Shown here in pieces: positions 13,101 to 25,693 of a stretch of 64,000 nt of DNA (its first letter is position 1; every line of letters starts with the position of its first letter). This stretch comes from Tubiluchus corallicola (lineage: Eukaryota; Priapulida; Priapulimorpha; Priapulimorphida; Tubiluchidae): positions 246,001 through 310,000 of the forward strand of contig JAQGDQ010000078.1 of the NCBI GenBank assembly GCA_030141605.1, written 5' to 3'. The position numbers and the translations under genes are program-made. The notes under the pieces are model-generated. The model did no database searches. It saw only the letters and a program-made list of their open reading frames with translations, and was not told the DNA's origin.

Positions 13101-16100
13101 CTATTTGTCTACAATACTTAGCTGTAATTTTAAATCTTGTCCTCAACATGCCATTGTGTTGCAAATCACTTGTTAGAGTTCTATTGATAACAATTCAAAT
13201 ATAGCCAATTTTTCGTAGCAGAGTGGGATTGGTTTGTTGATGACTTACAAGGTCATGCATTAAGTTACATGCATCAAGACTCAGCATTTCCATTATGTAC
13301 AACACTTTTTGAAAATGGTGGCTATGGCCCAGAGCTGCCTCTGTTTGGTTCGGGCATCAGTAATGAAATGTTCACGTTTTCTTTATTGTCTACCATTGCA
13401 CTTTGGTAACAAATGATCAAGCAGTCATATTGTGCAGTAGAATAACTCACTTATCTTGACACATTCACACACACCTACACACGTGTTGTAACATTATTAA
13501 GATCAAAACTTCAGAGGTCGGGGTCTTATTTGGTACAAATGCACTTATTATTACAGGAAATAACAGAACAATTTTAATTCATGCATTTGTTTCTAGCGTT
13601 TAAAAATCGCTTTTGTGAATTTTTTTGCCATTACTTGCATATCTAGATGTATATCTTTGCCATAAAAAATGACAGTATACATTATACAATGTGATACATC
13701 TTTCATTGTGATTGTAATGAATCAGCTAATAGGCAAATGCATCTGGTGTAGAACAATTAAAATTATGAGTGCACTAGGAGCACCTAAAGCACAAACAATA
13801 AAGCAAAAATGACATAAGCTGCAGTAAAATGCACATAGCTAAAAACTAAAGCACACTTTTAAAAATTCAATCATTCAAGCAACTTACATATAAAATAATA
13901 CGTATAATACAGGTAGTATACACACAAGTATCTTCACATTAGCACAAAGCACATCACGTAGTACAATTTGATTCTCAAATGGTACATAAATTGCACGTAA
14001 GCACATTAATCAAAAATAAAATTTCACAGAATACACCTATTTCATTCTAGTTTATTGCTGGTTAATGTGAACGATCTGCGGCAATTGACAAACATTTATC
14101 ATTTTGTTTCAGTTGAGTCACTTTAGCAATTGAGATTCACCTGAAACGTAATCATGATTGATGTTAACAGTCACAACCTTTCAGTGACCTACAAATTCAA
14201 GGAACACGTACATTACTAGCACTGTTATTTATGTGAAGTGCAGAACAACTCTGATTTACACGGAAGTTTCTTGATACGTGTATCAATTAATCACAGTTTC
14301 AATTTTAAACTGTAAATGTTTGCTGACCAACATTTATTACCAACGTTTACAGCAGTGATTGTCGATATACTTAAGATGGTGTTAATAAATGTAATGCTTA
14401 CTGTAAAGAACAGACCATTTATTAAAACAGATGACAAAAATTTAAGAAATATTTAGTCAGATATCGTTTTAAACTGCTTTTTAACACAAAATATGAGTCA
14501 TGCTCAATTTGACAAAATGTACAATCTTCTCAAATCACTAAAATATTCTAATTAAATTTATAGTTGATACTTGATATTTATTTATTTATTTATTTTAGCC
14601 ATAACAAAATAACACAATAACAAAAAGATACCCATTGCAAAGTTAAATAGTAAAAATAGATAATAATGAAATGTGAGACCTTGGCACTATCTCATATGCA
14701 TTATAATAAATAACTAACCTAAAACATGATTACAATTACAATTATAATATTTCAAGAGTGTAGTACACACACATAACAATCAGTAATATTACAGGAGATT
14801 CCTATGTGTGTAAAAAGAAATTTTTATTTTACTTTTAATCCATGGTACGAATGAGCAAAAACCTTTTTAATGGTTAACTGTGGCATTATTGATTAATTAA
14901 TAATTAATCACCATTGCCTTGTTAACATTGCTGTATTTCTTTTCAGAGTTTCTCTCTATCAGCTGAATAACATCATGGAGAATGTTGTCCGTCTCATGAA
15001 AGTTTTATACAAAAGTCTCGGTAACGCATTCGGCGATAAAGACAACAAGTCCTCGCTGGATCATCTTTTCTCTCTATTATTCCATCAACTGCTTCTTCCA
15101 CATCTCAGTCGAGAAAAACTAAAGGGCAGCAGTGCTGCTGAGAAACAGAGTCTAGCTGATCATCACTTAGCTTCGGCTTTCTACGATAGTTTAGAATCTG
15201 AGTTGTGGCTTCTGCTATCTGACAGTGTTAAAGTAAGTGTTCAAACCTATTTGCCAATGTCCTACTCTGCAGGCACTTTATTTTTACTCTCCTGCATGTC
15301 AATGCCTTTATCCCTATTAATTAATTTAATATATCAATGGATGCATAATTTTTAAAAGTGCTTTTATAATGTAATATTTCTAAGTGCTATCTTTGAGAAG
15401 TTGTGGGTCTTATTAATGACGAAAGTGAAAAGAAGCTATTATGCTAGCTCTACATTTGTAGTTTTCCATTCCATAAGGTCATTGTTGCAAGCTATATAAA
15501 AATTCCTCTAAAGCAGTTTGAGTTCTTAGTGTTGTTTTAACTTTCAAGTGCATTAATACAAATTGCACTGTATGTTAACAACAGTTACTCTTACCCTTAA
15601 CTGTAGGTAAGTGTTGTCACAACAAGATGGTGCATTTTAATCACTCAAAATGTGTTACAAACCTCATTAAAATGGTTTAATTTTTTAATTATACTTCTAA
15701 TGGAATGATTATATTTAATAATAAAGTGGGCAAGTTTCTCTAGTGATGTTTATTTTCTGATTTGCTTATTTGTTTGTGTTGCTGTTTAAAGCTGTAATAA
15801 AACAAGTGCAGTATCATGTGTAATCTCTTTGAATTTTTTATTTCTTGTTTTTTGGTGGAATTTTACTATAGTCTTAAATGCATTTTTTTTAAATTTATAT
15901 ATTTAGGGTTTATTTTGTCTTTTTACTTATTTTTAAGTCTCTTTCAGCACTTTATAAAGAGTTTTATTAGCTGAAATTAATTGCAGAAGTTTTCTGTCAC
16001 TTTAAAGGTGCTTAACTCGTTACTTGAAGGAAATTGATGCTCAAAGGAAAAACCAGACCTACTCTTAAACTATAGCTCAAAGCAATCTACCCTACAAATT

Positions 16101-19100
16101 ATTAAAAGGAAAACATGCCTTCAGAGGTGTTTACTTGTGATGTAGTGCAAATGTTCGAGCTAAACTTAAAATTTGCAGAGCTTTTGTATATCACAGTGAA
16201 TATTGTATAGTAGCACTGTACTTCAATTTTCGCTTCTGCAAACACGTGCTGTTGAAAATTATGTTCACTTGCAATGTCATCACTAGTTGGGCTCCCCTGC
16301 CATTAATTAAGTTTTTAACCTATTATTTAATTACCGGGTTAATTATTTTATAAATAATCATTTAATTTAATTTTTTATAGGCGTTAAAATATATACTTTT
16401 AAGGTACTTCAAAATTGAGTGGGATGTGAAAAATCATTATGTTCTCCTTTAAAGACAGTACCATGCTAACATGTAGATATTTGTTGTAACAGCTAGTAGC
16501 AAGTTGATGTATATAAACTGGTATTCTATTGCTAGTTATAATTTAAACCTTATAGGTATCTGTCAGTGATGTTATGAGTGAACTTGAAGCAGCTGATTTT
16601 GGTGAATTGGTAAGTAACAGTTGATGCCACCTTGAAGACTTTGTTATTATCACTTAATGATAGGTAATTATAGATCGCTCGGGGTCAGCCAAATGATAGC
16701 TAATGATTCTGCTCCTGCTAATTAGTCTTATTATAGATAATTGCTACGACTCTTCACATTTGGTTAATTAAACGGCACTGCTAGATTGCAATGCTGCAAA
16801 TGTATGACATATTTTGAAGTAAAGAGGATCAAGAGACAAATGATGTCTCTTGTGGCATAGCGTAAAATAGTTGTTGCAAATGCATTGATTCTTCTGTTTT
16901 TCAGATGTAAGCTCTGATACTGGACAAATATGATATTATCGTTGATGTTGATCATTTGAAAAATTGATCATCGTTTATTTTTAATTACAATTAATGGTTA
17001 CTGCCACTATTTTCTTTTTTTATTATTGATGTATTTACATATAAGCATCAATTAAATAGTGTTATATTGATTAATAAAGCATTTTCAATATTTACAGTCA
17101 GATGATCATTATGATTTACGTCGACAGTATACGATATTAGGATCTTGCTTATTTTACAAGGTTTGTCCTTATTTTGTCCTAAAAGAACTGAGAAACTAAA
17201 GAGAATTATCTTTTGATGCCTTATGAAATTTCTAGAGCATTTTTTGTGTTACCATATAAAGCACTTTTAGCTTATGACATTTTCTTGTGAGCTTTGCGTT
17301 GTCACTTTAAGCATTTGGAAGTAATCATTATTTTTTTGGAAACTGTGTTTTGTCGAACTATCATCTCTGTTATCATATAACTTTGAAAAGTGAAGCATCG
17401 TGAAATGATGTACCCATTTGCCCAGTTCTGGTTTATTGTTATGCTATAGTGTACAAGTACATGGCATCCCTTGGTAAACTTATTGTTAGATATACTGAAA
17501 ATGTACTTTCTGAAGCTTTGTAATTAGCTCTGTCATTGTACTTATTTCATTGTTACCTATTATCTGCTGTTATTTTTGTTTATTTTCACACATTTTTCAG
17601 AGTTATCTCATTGCCAGCCATTTACCTAAAGAAGATTTGCTAGACATCTCACTATATCTACATTATCATCAGCTTTTGATGGCGACATCAGCCGAGCCTG
17701 TTGGTCAGATTGTCATTTGGAAAGAAGTATTTCCGACACGGCGCCACCAGGGGCCCGATGAGCCCGTAATAGCCGGTTATACTGAACCAGACGGTCGCTG
17801 GTTTCTTTTAATTGTGGGATTGGTAATTATAAGTAATTTGCATTCTACATTCCATACATGCCTGTATATTATGTTCAATTCATTTTCATTTCATTTATTA
17901 AATACATCAACATCAACCATTAGAGCATAGTACTTCAAAAGACTTCATGAATTGGTAATAACATATTTGTAATGTACCCAAACTGCCAAGCTGCAAATGG
18001 CTTATGGAGTGCTCAAGGAGTAATTACTTGTTGCGAGCACCACGTATGAACGCAGATTGAGGAAAAGAAAAAGTAAAGAAGCTGAAAAGAAAAGTAGAAG
18101 GAGAATAGAAAGAGAGAAAGATGTGATGGTAATTATATGAAGTGACATGTATAAATCGGCATTGATGGATCCCACCAGGGACAGTGGAGTTAGTCAAATT
18201 TATTTATTCTATATAATTAAAGTCATTATCCATGTTGCCCATCATGTTTTATAAACAAAAGTGTTTATCCATTACCTACGGTATCTTTTAATATATGTAT
18301 AATAATAGTGGTATATAATTTCTATAATTTTTGGTGTGAACTAAAAAAGTGTGTCATTTTTGTGTGTATTAAAAACATTATTGCCAAAAGTAAACAAATA
18401 TCTAATATCGTTTGATTACCTATTACACATTGTCATTAATTTGTTCTTGATTATCTAAGCACATCTGTTGTGGATTAAGATGCTAACCATGAAGTACTAG
18501 ATATTTTCAGATCAAACTTATACTAGTTAATGTATATATATAAACTACTGCTGATCTCTTGTGCTCTAGCATGATTCTAAGCTAAGGGTTCTGATGAAAA
18601 GATTGATAATGACAAAAAATATTTGGGTGACATCTTGACCAACATATTACAAGATGATCTTCATATTAAACATCAATGTGATTTATTATGTGCGAGAGCT
18701 AATTATATTATTAGGATGTTCAAAAACTGTTCTGTTGATGTTAAGAAAAGATTTTTTGTAGCATTTTGTACACAGTTTAATTGCAATAGTCTCTGGTTTA
18801 ATCACAGTAAAGGAAAATATTGAAAGAATGCATATAACTATAATAATGCTATTAGAGGACTCTTTAATCTTTACCTATTCTAATTAACCCTTTCTTGTAC
18901 AGTCAAACCTCATTATACCGACCCCCCTTCCCCCCTTATAATGCCAGCCTCACCACAACGTCAACTTTTGCCCTGTCCCGATTTCCATAAGTATAGGGAA
19001 TACCGCCAATCTTGCCTACCGTTATCCGCCAACGTATCTGCCTTGCCAAAAGTCTATTGAACATAATAAATTTGCCCTGTTATAGCACCAGCCAAAATAA

Positions 19101-19818
19101 AGTACAATGAATTACTGTTGAAAAACTGCCATTGCATTGCAGAAAAATAGTCATTTGTAAAAACAATGATCTTTGAACAGGAAAACAATTATGGTGTTTA
19201 AATTAAGGTTTAGGTCTTGTTAAAGATGACTGTATGAAAGTGAATGTTGAGGTTTTGAACAAGGTACATGCATTTTAAGAGTGCAAGAGCTGCGTAGCTA
19301 AGCTTCAGTACTGAACTGATGTGAATTTATATGTGGTGGCTATTTATAGTCATAATTGTACAGTGATGTTAGGTTGGGAGTGTGGGTGGGTCGCGTGGCT
19401 GCATATTTTTCTTATCAGCAGGAGGCTAATTAACGGTATTTCACAAAGTTACTTCTCCACATTGTGTTACATAAAAGTTTTACAGTGTACCAGTAGAACG
19501 ACACCTGCATTGTTAATGCAGCAAAAATATACATGTATTCTTGTAGGTACAATAACATTATACTATTTATCACATATTAAAATTAATTAGGAAATAAAAT
19601 AGAGCTCACACAACAGGGTGGCTTTGATATTTAACGAACCTTGTCTTACCTCCAACCCGTAATTAGTAGTAGTAATTTAGTGGTGTCCCAGACCTGGCCG
19701 TTATAAAACGAGGTTTAACTGTAAATAAGCTTGATATGTTTCTGTAAACTAACTCTGTGTTTTTACTTATGCCTTATTTTTATTGTTCTAAGGACTGTAA
19801 ATGTCTGAAATAAAATTA

Positions 19819-19868
<50 letters not shown>

Positions 19869-22800
19869 CTTTCTGGTATTTCATGTTTTTAATGCATTCA
19901 GGTGGTATTCATCAATTTCATGTCCTAATGAGGGGATTTTAGTTTTGTCTGCTATTTTAATCATTTCATTAATTTAATCAGCCAGAATGTGGTGTCAATC
20001 AGAAGGCAGATAAGTCTTGCCTTTTCAGTTTTAACAACTAAACAACAAGTTCTGTTTCTGTTCTAGTTTTCTTTTAATAGTAAACTACTGAATCTACAAG
20101 CAACAACATTGGTAGACCACTACTTTTTGTCTTTTATGCAGGAAAACAGTATATTAGCAGTGCTATTAGAAGCTGGCGGTTGCACAGCATTAGCGGAGGG
20201 GAATCCAAAACCGGATCCGTTCTACGTGGAGCATGTAAAAAATGCTTTGCTGCAGATACAGACCGGAGAAATGCCCGTCGAGTGTGAGAAAAAGCATGTG
20301 AATTATTTTGATTCTGAAATATCTTTTGTTGAAGAGTCATTACCTTGAAAATATTACACATGGAATCTGGAATTTTGTTCTGTTTGTTAAGTTTTTGTAC
20401 ACTTTTAAAATGCCTCATGCTAGCAACCATTTTATTGCTTTTTTATACTTTATGTACATCTTGAGCTGGAATTCGGCATTCATTGGCAAAGTCTACATAC
20501 CATTGTAGTATCTTGAGCCTATATCCTATGTTCCCCTGAATGAGCCACTGAACCAACAGGGTTGCTTTGGCGATTCGGATGTGAATATGAAACAAAACTC
20601 CTTCTACGAAGGAGGAAGGCTTATTGCGTAATATATTCTGATAATAAAAGAATCATTATCAAATATAAGGTATTACAGTTTGTTTAAAAAGTCTAGTTTG
20701 GAAATTGTGAAACATTTTCTCTATATATTTTTTAACAATCGAATAAACCAAAAGTGAAAACTGAAAAATCGAATAACCGAAACTGAAGGTTATTTCCAAT
20801 ACTTTCATAATGTACTATGAAGTAAACAAATTGTTTTTGCTTTTTCTGTATATAAAGAATTTTAGTTGTTTTATCAAGTATTTTTAATCATTACTGATAT
20901 CACGTTAATGCTGTATTTTATATTTTATATAAAGGCTTCATTCTCCTAACGTGCCTGCTATTGCTGTTGCTGATTCTTTTTCTAAACGAACAAGTAAAGA
21001 AGAAAAGTTCAAATCACAGATTCCTGCCAAACAAGGTGATAATAAATTCTATATCAGTTGCTCAGTAAGCTTGAGTAGTCAAGACATTTTTCATATTATT
21101 TTTGTGTTATTGTTAATGTTAATGTTATTTTTCAAGTTATTTTTGTGCTATTGTTAATGTTAGTGTTTTTTTTTTTTGTTTTCAATTTGTTCTTCAGTTT
21201 TAATGTAACTTGAATTTGCTTTGTTAAAGGAGTTTTACCTGTGCAAAGGTCTGTGTCACCTGACATGCCACCTTCTATATTGAAGAAACGACCACTGTCT
21301 CAACAAAGCTCCCCTGCTTTGCTTGGTATATTATTTTTTAATTGTACTCGGCAAAAAATACTAAAACATTGTTTAGTGAGAAGAGTTTTCTTGTTAGTTT
21401 TTACATGTTTGGTCATGGAATCAGCAGCGTTAACACTTGATACGATTTTCTCTGGAACTGAATTTTGTTCTACTGGGTATGAGATGAACAGGCTACCATT
21501 GTGTGTAGATCAGTTTGTTTAATGCTGAATTCTATGTGTAGATATCAGACGTCTTATCAGAGCCTCTTATGTTGTTGTGGAAAATAGTCTCAGAGGCAGA
21601 TTTAAATTTTCATTTTATAATTTAAACTGTCTCATTTTGGTTTGAACTCAGCTTAATAAACTATTTGAACTATTGAAACTATATTACTAGAATATTTTTA
21701 GTACAATAAATATTTATTTGTTGACATTGCCATTGGCTTCAGTTTTTCTAAACTGATTAAAATCAGCTTTAAAATCAAAAGTAACTTTTAAAGTAAATTC
21801 TGCATTTGTAGACGTGTGTTTGTTTTTGTTTGCTTTCTTTATTGTTGAAATAACGATTTGGAAATTGTCTGCCAAGCACTTTTATTAGCTTATCTTTCTA
21901 CTGTAGAAATTTAGCTTTTGTTTGCATGGTTAGGTTTAGACAATCGAGATTCTGATTCGCATAGCAGCATATCTGCTGACAGTTCATTTATTCAGCTGAA
22001 AGATGCTTTGACATACGAGCAAAAACGTCTCAGAGAATCTACTGGCAACTTGTCTAAGGTAAAGTAGTCATTTGACAGCAATTTTACACCAATTTTAAAA
22101 TTATGTTGTTCTGACATGTATAATTAAATGAAAAAAACTTGCCTGCAAAGTTTCTGTTTTTACACAGGGTGCCAAAAGGAAAACAAATTTGGTGAGCGCA
22201 GCCAGCCTGGCTTCCCTGAAGAGATCGCATGCAGATCTTTCACTTGGCAGTGGTGAAAATTTGACAAGGTATGTGATCAAATGATGTAGTAGCAGCTCAA
22301 AAGTAAAGCTTTTGTAACTAGTGTGAAATTCATGTTATGATTTTACAATAATTTTTTATTTTTGCTGTGCGGTGGGCTTATTTGTTAACACAAACATTAG
22401 AGACCACACTTTGCTCATTGAGTGAAAAAGAGTGCAGTAAATACAGTTGATTTTAAGTGCACAGATATACAACTAGAAAATGTACATACAGTAGTTGCTG
22501 CTTAATAGACTCACTTTGGGATGGACATGTTTCAACCTAATTAATCAACTGAATCCATTAGCCAGCTGATGTAGTATTACCAGTAAAGAAGTACAAGTCA
22601 TCACTCTTCGCTTAGTATGCACTGCAAAGGGTGCTAGAGCTTAAAATATGCAAAGTTGCAAAGAATATTGGCGGACCACTGCCGCTTCATTAGCGGCATA
22701 ACAGCAACTGTTAACTGATTATATGTTCTGTGAAAAGCAGCAAGAGCTTCAAAAGGAAACTGCTAGGCAATGATTAAGTGTTAGGTTCCATACATTATTG

Positions 22801-25406
22801 GGCAACGAGGTTTGATTGCAGCGGATGAGCCAGTGACAGATTTTAAGCAGAACCACTCATGATATTAGAGCATGATAAATGTACCGGCTTACAAACAAAA
22901 CGGTACTTAACATGATTGTTTTTACATATATTATAGTACACAAAAGTGAACAAAGATGACATAAAAGTAGTAGTAAAAGCTCTTTGATCACACGACAAGT
23001 GTCTTATTTTAAGTACTTGAAGCAAAAATTGGGTGAATTATGCACAATTTTTTAGTCAATTGCAGTTTTCATGTACATTGAATAGGAGTGGCCTGTACCG
23101 GTCATTTTTTAGTCAATTAAGTGACTCTATTACAAGTGAATCTCATAAATGGTGTAATAATAACTGTAGTTATACTTGACACCAATGGCAGGCAGTTCAT
23201 GCACATAACATATGTGCTACATGCACTCTAGTTTCCAGAACATGATGATCATTAGATCTCACATGTAAGCCTTTCTAACAACTAAACTAGTTTTCACATT
23301 AGTGACAAAAGGGCTAGCTGACAGTGCAATGATGCAACATTTTAGCAAAACTACTACATCTTCTAACCAAATAACTTAGCCATACACAGTCAAGACATTT
23401 CCAAGAGAGGTTTGTGCTTGTATTATGTTGCAAGCAATAATCTTCCTAAGAAACTAAATTTTCCTAAAAACTTTACCCATTGCAGACCAAGTTTTTTAAC
23501 TGTTGAAAAGTCAACATTTTAATATAGATCTGATTTTAGGCTTCAACACCCTTACTACGAACTGCGAACTTTCATCATTCTCCCAGAGTTCCTAGCTGAT
23601 TTGGTATTTCACCTCCACCTGACAATTTACACCACGTTTAAGAATATTGTTTAAGGAAAAATTGCTGTGAATAAGTGAAATTTTGTGTGCCAGGTCTGAT
23701 TTAAGCAATTTTGACTGTATTAGATTTTATTGATAACGAAATTAACTAATGCAGTCGTGTGACTTTTACAAGCTGGAGACTTTAAGGACTTTGCCTTTTA
23801 CCTTTTGCCTCTTTTTCTTTACTTGTTTCCTTGCTTTTGGTTGCATACTGTGTATTTGTTCTCTTACAGTTGGACAACTATTAATGACTATAATTATTTA
23901 AATAGTCGTTTAAGCATGAGAATCAATTACAACCAGAAATTTATGATTAAAGCCAATCTGTCACGTTGATACCTAATCACTACCAATTTCTGTAATTCAG
24001 ATTGACACGAGGTAGCGAAAATGTGCTATTTCATTATGTTACTATGGACAATGCAGAAGGAACATTTCTCTGCCCAATTTATGACACTTCAGACTGCCCA
24101 CTTCACAAAGAAATTGTGGATAATTTTAATGCTTGTTGCATGGCTATCAGAACAATCTTTCGACAATCTACAAAGGCTGAAAAGCAAAAGGTATTCATTT
24201 GCTAACCCATTTGTTATTAAGATATGGATTGATGCTTATTTATCTGTAATTTTGTCCATCTGTAATATTAACGACTTTATCCATTATTATCCAGTATGCG
24301 ATATTGCTAACTTCTGTTTAGTTGATCAGAAATAAAAATGATGCAAACTACTTTCAAAGGTAAACATATCTGTTATGAAATTCTGTTTTCTTTGGCAAAT
24401 AGATAAATAAATATTGTGCATCGTGAGTTCTAACTATTGGCTAAATTTTTATAAACAAAACATATCTAGAACAGTCTTTTGAACAGTCTCTTCACTGCCT
24501 GTATGGTATCTCCCATCGTGAAATGCTATTCTGACCAGCCTGCATGATGAGATTATAGACTGCACCGTCATGCTTAATAGACCAATTAACTGATGCGTAT
24601 GCCAGTAGCAACGATACCTGTACATACCAGGCACATTTACGAATCGGGCTAGTGAAACTAAACAGTAGAGCTGTCTTCTGATGGCCAAAAAGTTAATATG
24701 TAGACCACAAAATGCCTGTAGCCAAAAATATTGATTGGGGGTGCTGATGGCTGTAATAGTTTTGACAGTAAAGCTGATATAGGAAAAGTTACATAGTGAA
24801 AGTTGCAGTAATCTGTGGTTTGCAGTAAAACCTGTAGCATTAGTAACTTTTTCTTTTCTTAAAACATGTTACTACAGCAGCTACAATACAAATTGCACAG
24901 CAGCGAAGAAATTAAAGACTGTCATTCATTAATTTATAGTTATAGCTTTGTTTTTAGCAATCTGATGGTGGCAAGTTTAACCCAGACACTGCTTTGGTAG
25001 GACTGAGGGAATATGGCGTACGTTTCTCATGTCCTGCTGACACACGACTGGCAGAACACAAGAAAGGAATGGCTGAAATTGACTACTGGGTTGTAGGGTA
25101 TGTGATTACCACTGTTTACAGAAAAAAACATTTCTGCCGAAGTTGTAAACCAAGTGCTGTCAGCTGTCATTTTTTTCTCTTAAACTGCTGCACCGTGAAT
25201 AAGAATTACAGATGTTAGTGTTAAATAATAATAATATAAATATAAATAATAAATTAGTAAATAAGTTAATCTTTGTATTTACTTTCGACTTTAGGAGACT
25301 ATTTGATGAGCCCTGTCCAAGAGAAGTCTACGTGTGCTATGCAGCCTCAGCACCTCAAAACATGGTAGAATTAGCTTTCAAATTGTCATTTGGGATATTA
25401 TTTTGA
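57..25406 (+). CDS. INTU: Inturned (INTU), CPLANE subunit, 5'-partial, 18 exons
   Basis: Exons: 57-239, 720-827, 1088-1173, 10037-10228, 10977-11089, 11919-12008, 14947-15232, 16556-16609, 17098-17160, 17601-17822, 20142-20281, 20935-21035, 21230-21325, 21934-22058, 22168-22268, 24001-24190, 24958-25097, 25295-25406. All junctions keep frame and give 799 residues plus a stop; human INTU is about 940, so roughly 150 N-terminal residues lie upstream of the window. The translation follows the vertebrate protein almost end to end: a PDZ domain, then three longin-like segments, ending in the typical AFKLSFGILF-like C-terminus. Known role of the family: with FUZ and WDPCP, INTU forms the CPLANE complex at the basal body, controls ciliogenesis and planar cell polarity, and INTU-FUZ acts as an exchange factor for RAB23. 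Least certain junction: the 20281 donor, an unusual GTGTGA chosen because only it preserves frame. Introns range from about 110 bp to 8.9 kb. Confidence 0.93.
889..930. repeat. (TA)n microsatellite
   Basis: An uninterrupted TA dinucleotide run of about 21 units in the short INTU intron 828-1087. Confidence 0.95.
2937..3010 (-). repeat. tRNA-derived SINE head / tRNA pseudogene
   Basis: Read on the minus strand this has a box A-like AGTTGGGAGAGC and a degenerate box B-like TTTCAAATCCC about 30 bases later, with ACTAGT/GACTAG near both ends. The stems do not pair properly and box B lacks the usual TTCGA or TTCAA core. It is therefore more likely a SINE head or dead tRNA copy than a working tRNA. 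Confidence 0.45.
6446..6511 (-). repeat. tRNA-Gly-like SINE head
   Basis: On the minus strand the segment starts GGGTGGCATAGCTCAATG (box A), has a loop TTCCCAC giving anticodon CCC, and carries a perfect box B, GGTTCAACTCC. The acceptor ends, GGGTGGC and CCGAG, cannot pair, so it is not a functional tRNA. The pattern is typical of tRNA-Gly-derived SINEs, with the body running toward lower coordinates. Confidence 0.6.
8126..9035. mobile_element. Foldback inverted repeat, arms of about 330-370 bp
   Basis: The left arm (about 8126-8495) and the reverse complement of the right arm (about 8711-9035) share long matches. Examples are ATATTACAAAAAAG at the outer ends, GTAATGCTACTA, AGTGATACAGTT, GAATTGTCACCATTTG, and ATCCAATTC near the inner ends. 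The spacer is about 215 bases. No transposase frame is present, so it looks like a non-autonomous foldback or MITE-type element. The left arm contains a GT run (about 8367-8402) that the right arm lacks. Confidence 0.75.
10037..15232 (+). CDS. INTU: INTU exons 4-7: first longin-like domain
   Basis: Exons 10037-10228, 10977-11089, 11919-12008 and 14947-15232 code for visible residues about 126-352. Recognisable blocks are HHIVLYLTLEGI, DILYQYPDGHNKLVEIRGMF, the strand LVINDQLIHVAYSREG and the helix NIMENVVRLMKVLYKSLG. These follow the first longin-like module of INTU, which pairs with FUZ in the CPLANE complex (known for the family). The 286-base exon is the largest in this gene part. The other exons are 90-192 bases, in line with the human exon pattern as far as I remember it. 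Confidence 0.88.
10417..10434. repeat. (TA)n microsatellite
   Basis: A short TA run of about nine units in the INTU intron 10229-10976. The rest of that intron is AT-rich and featureless apart from a 24-base tandem pair near 10805-10855. Confidence 0.85.
11531..11667. repeat. Tandem repeat, about 42-bp unit, 3+ copies
   Basis: Units start near 11531, 11572, 11614 and 11656 and share TGGTGTGTTAAGCA and AAGGATGAAA. They lie in the INTU intron 11090-11918. The last unit decays into unique sequence. Confidence 0.8.
12009..14946. other. INTU intron with ATC-rich tract, otherwise featureless
   Basis: Bases 12270-12385 are an imperfect ATC/ATT trinucleotide tract. The remainder of this 2.9-kb intron is AT-rich, with a TTTA run near 14577. 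I see no gene in it. Confidence 0.7.
16556..20281 (+). CDS. INTU: INTU exons 8-11: second longin-like domain
   Basis: Exons 16556-16609, 17098-17160, 17601-17822 and 20142-20281 code for visible residues about 353-511. Key family signatures are ELEAADFGEL, YTILGSCLFYKSYLIASHLPK, a GQIVIWKEVFP block, and VLLEAGGCTALAEGNPKPDP, all close to vertebrate INTU. The last exon is cut at 20281 on a GTGTGA donor. The stronger-looking GTGAGA three bases away or the GTGAAT further on would shift the frame relative to the next exon, whose other reading frame gives an unlikely hydrophobic stretch. RNA data would settle this junction. Confidence 0.85.
18898..19723. mobile_element. TA-flanked MITE with pogo/mariner-like ends
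   Basis: The left end TACAGTCAAACCTCATTATA and the right end, reverse-complemented, TACAGTTAAACCTCG, are near-perfect terminal inverted repeats flanked by TA. The length is 826 bases with no transposase. The same right end recurs at 57218-57420, and a short form occurs at 53298-53436. The TA target and ends fit the Tc1/mariner (pogo-like) group. It is inserted in the LINE remnant inside the INTU intron 17823-20141. Confidence 0.7.
19823..19866. repeat. (TAA)n tail microsatellite
   Basis: About 14 TAA units directly after a TGAAATAAAATTAATAG sequence. Probably the 3' tail of the LINE remnant rather than an independent microsatellite. Confidence 0.75.
20935..22268 (+). CDS. INTU: INTU exons 12-15: disordered Ser/Lys-rich linker
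   Basis: Exons 20935-21035, 21230-21325, 21934-22058 and 22168-22268 code for visible residues about 512-652. The translation is rich in Ser, Lys and Pro, for example SVSPDMPPSILKKRPLSQQ and DSDSHSSISADSSF, with no recognisable fold. Vertebrate INTU has a comparable poorly conserved, Ser-rich segment between its second and third longin-like parts. The exons are supported by clean splice sites and unbroken frame rather than by strong conservation, so small boundary errors are possible. Confidence 0.78.
22490..23140. mobile_element. Possible MITE in INTU intron
   Basis: TAATAGACTCACTT at 22503-22516 and its inverted near-copy at 23119-23132 (13 of 14 bases match) bracket about 630 bases with no coding sequence. 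The outer ends are not well defined. It lies in the intron 22269-24000, which otherwise shows nothing. Confidence 0.35.
24001..25406 (+). CDS. INTU: INTU exons 16-18: third longin-like domain and stop
   Basis: Exons 24001-24190, 24958-25097 and 25295-25406 code for visible residues about 653-799. The segment starts LTRGSENVLFHYVTMDNAEG, matching the vertebrate run that begins the last longin-like module. It continues through FNACCMAIRTIFRQS, the MAEIDYWVVGRLF block and REVYVCYAASAPQNM, and ends in TTT TGA at 25406. Sequence identity to the family is highest here, which makes the gene assignment secure. Confidence 0.9.
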
Positions 25407-25693
25407 CAGTGTAAAGTACAGTCAGGTTTGTTGTTTAATATTTCTCACCTGGGAAATTCACTCTTGCCATATATGCTATACAGTGTGAGTGGTGCTAGTG
25501 ATATGGTAAACAGTGAACCACAATTGTGTAATAATCTCTGTATTTTTAACTGTTTTTGGACTATATATTTTTTTAACTCAATTCCTACTTTAGCTATGCC
25601 ATTTTTGTATTATTGGTACACTTTTTATATTTACATATGTATATTATATTGTGATGTGGCCTGTACTTGTATTATTTAAGTATAAATTTGATA

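Larger units (their letters stand above)
18586..19866 (+). mobile_element. LINE 3' remnant (reverse transcriptase C-terminus), split by a MITE
   Basis: Bases 18623-18823 translate to a peptide with HIKHQCDLLCARANYIIRMF and a FCTQF segment. This is the typical region C-terminal to the reverse transcriptase fingers in many animal non-LTR retrotransposons (LG.ILT...R.LYARANYLIRKF). The frame breaks after 18823 but resumes as NAIRGLFNL-like sequence in another frame. After the MITE at 18898-19723 the element appears to resume and ends in ATAAAATTAATAG plus a (TAA)n tail, a usual LINE 3' end. Upstream RT parts are missing, so it is a dead 5'-truncated copy. Confidence 0.6.

Noticed and set aside
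18623-18823. Intact retrotransposon gene
   Set aside because: Only the C-terminal RT-flanking peptide is left. Upstream motifs are missing and the frame breaks.
20283-20348. INTU ending at the TGA at 20346-20348
   Set aside because: Reading through the exon gives an early stop, but the downstream exons continue the family sequence in frame from a donor at 20282.
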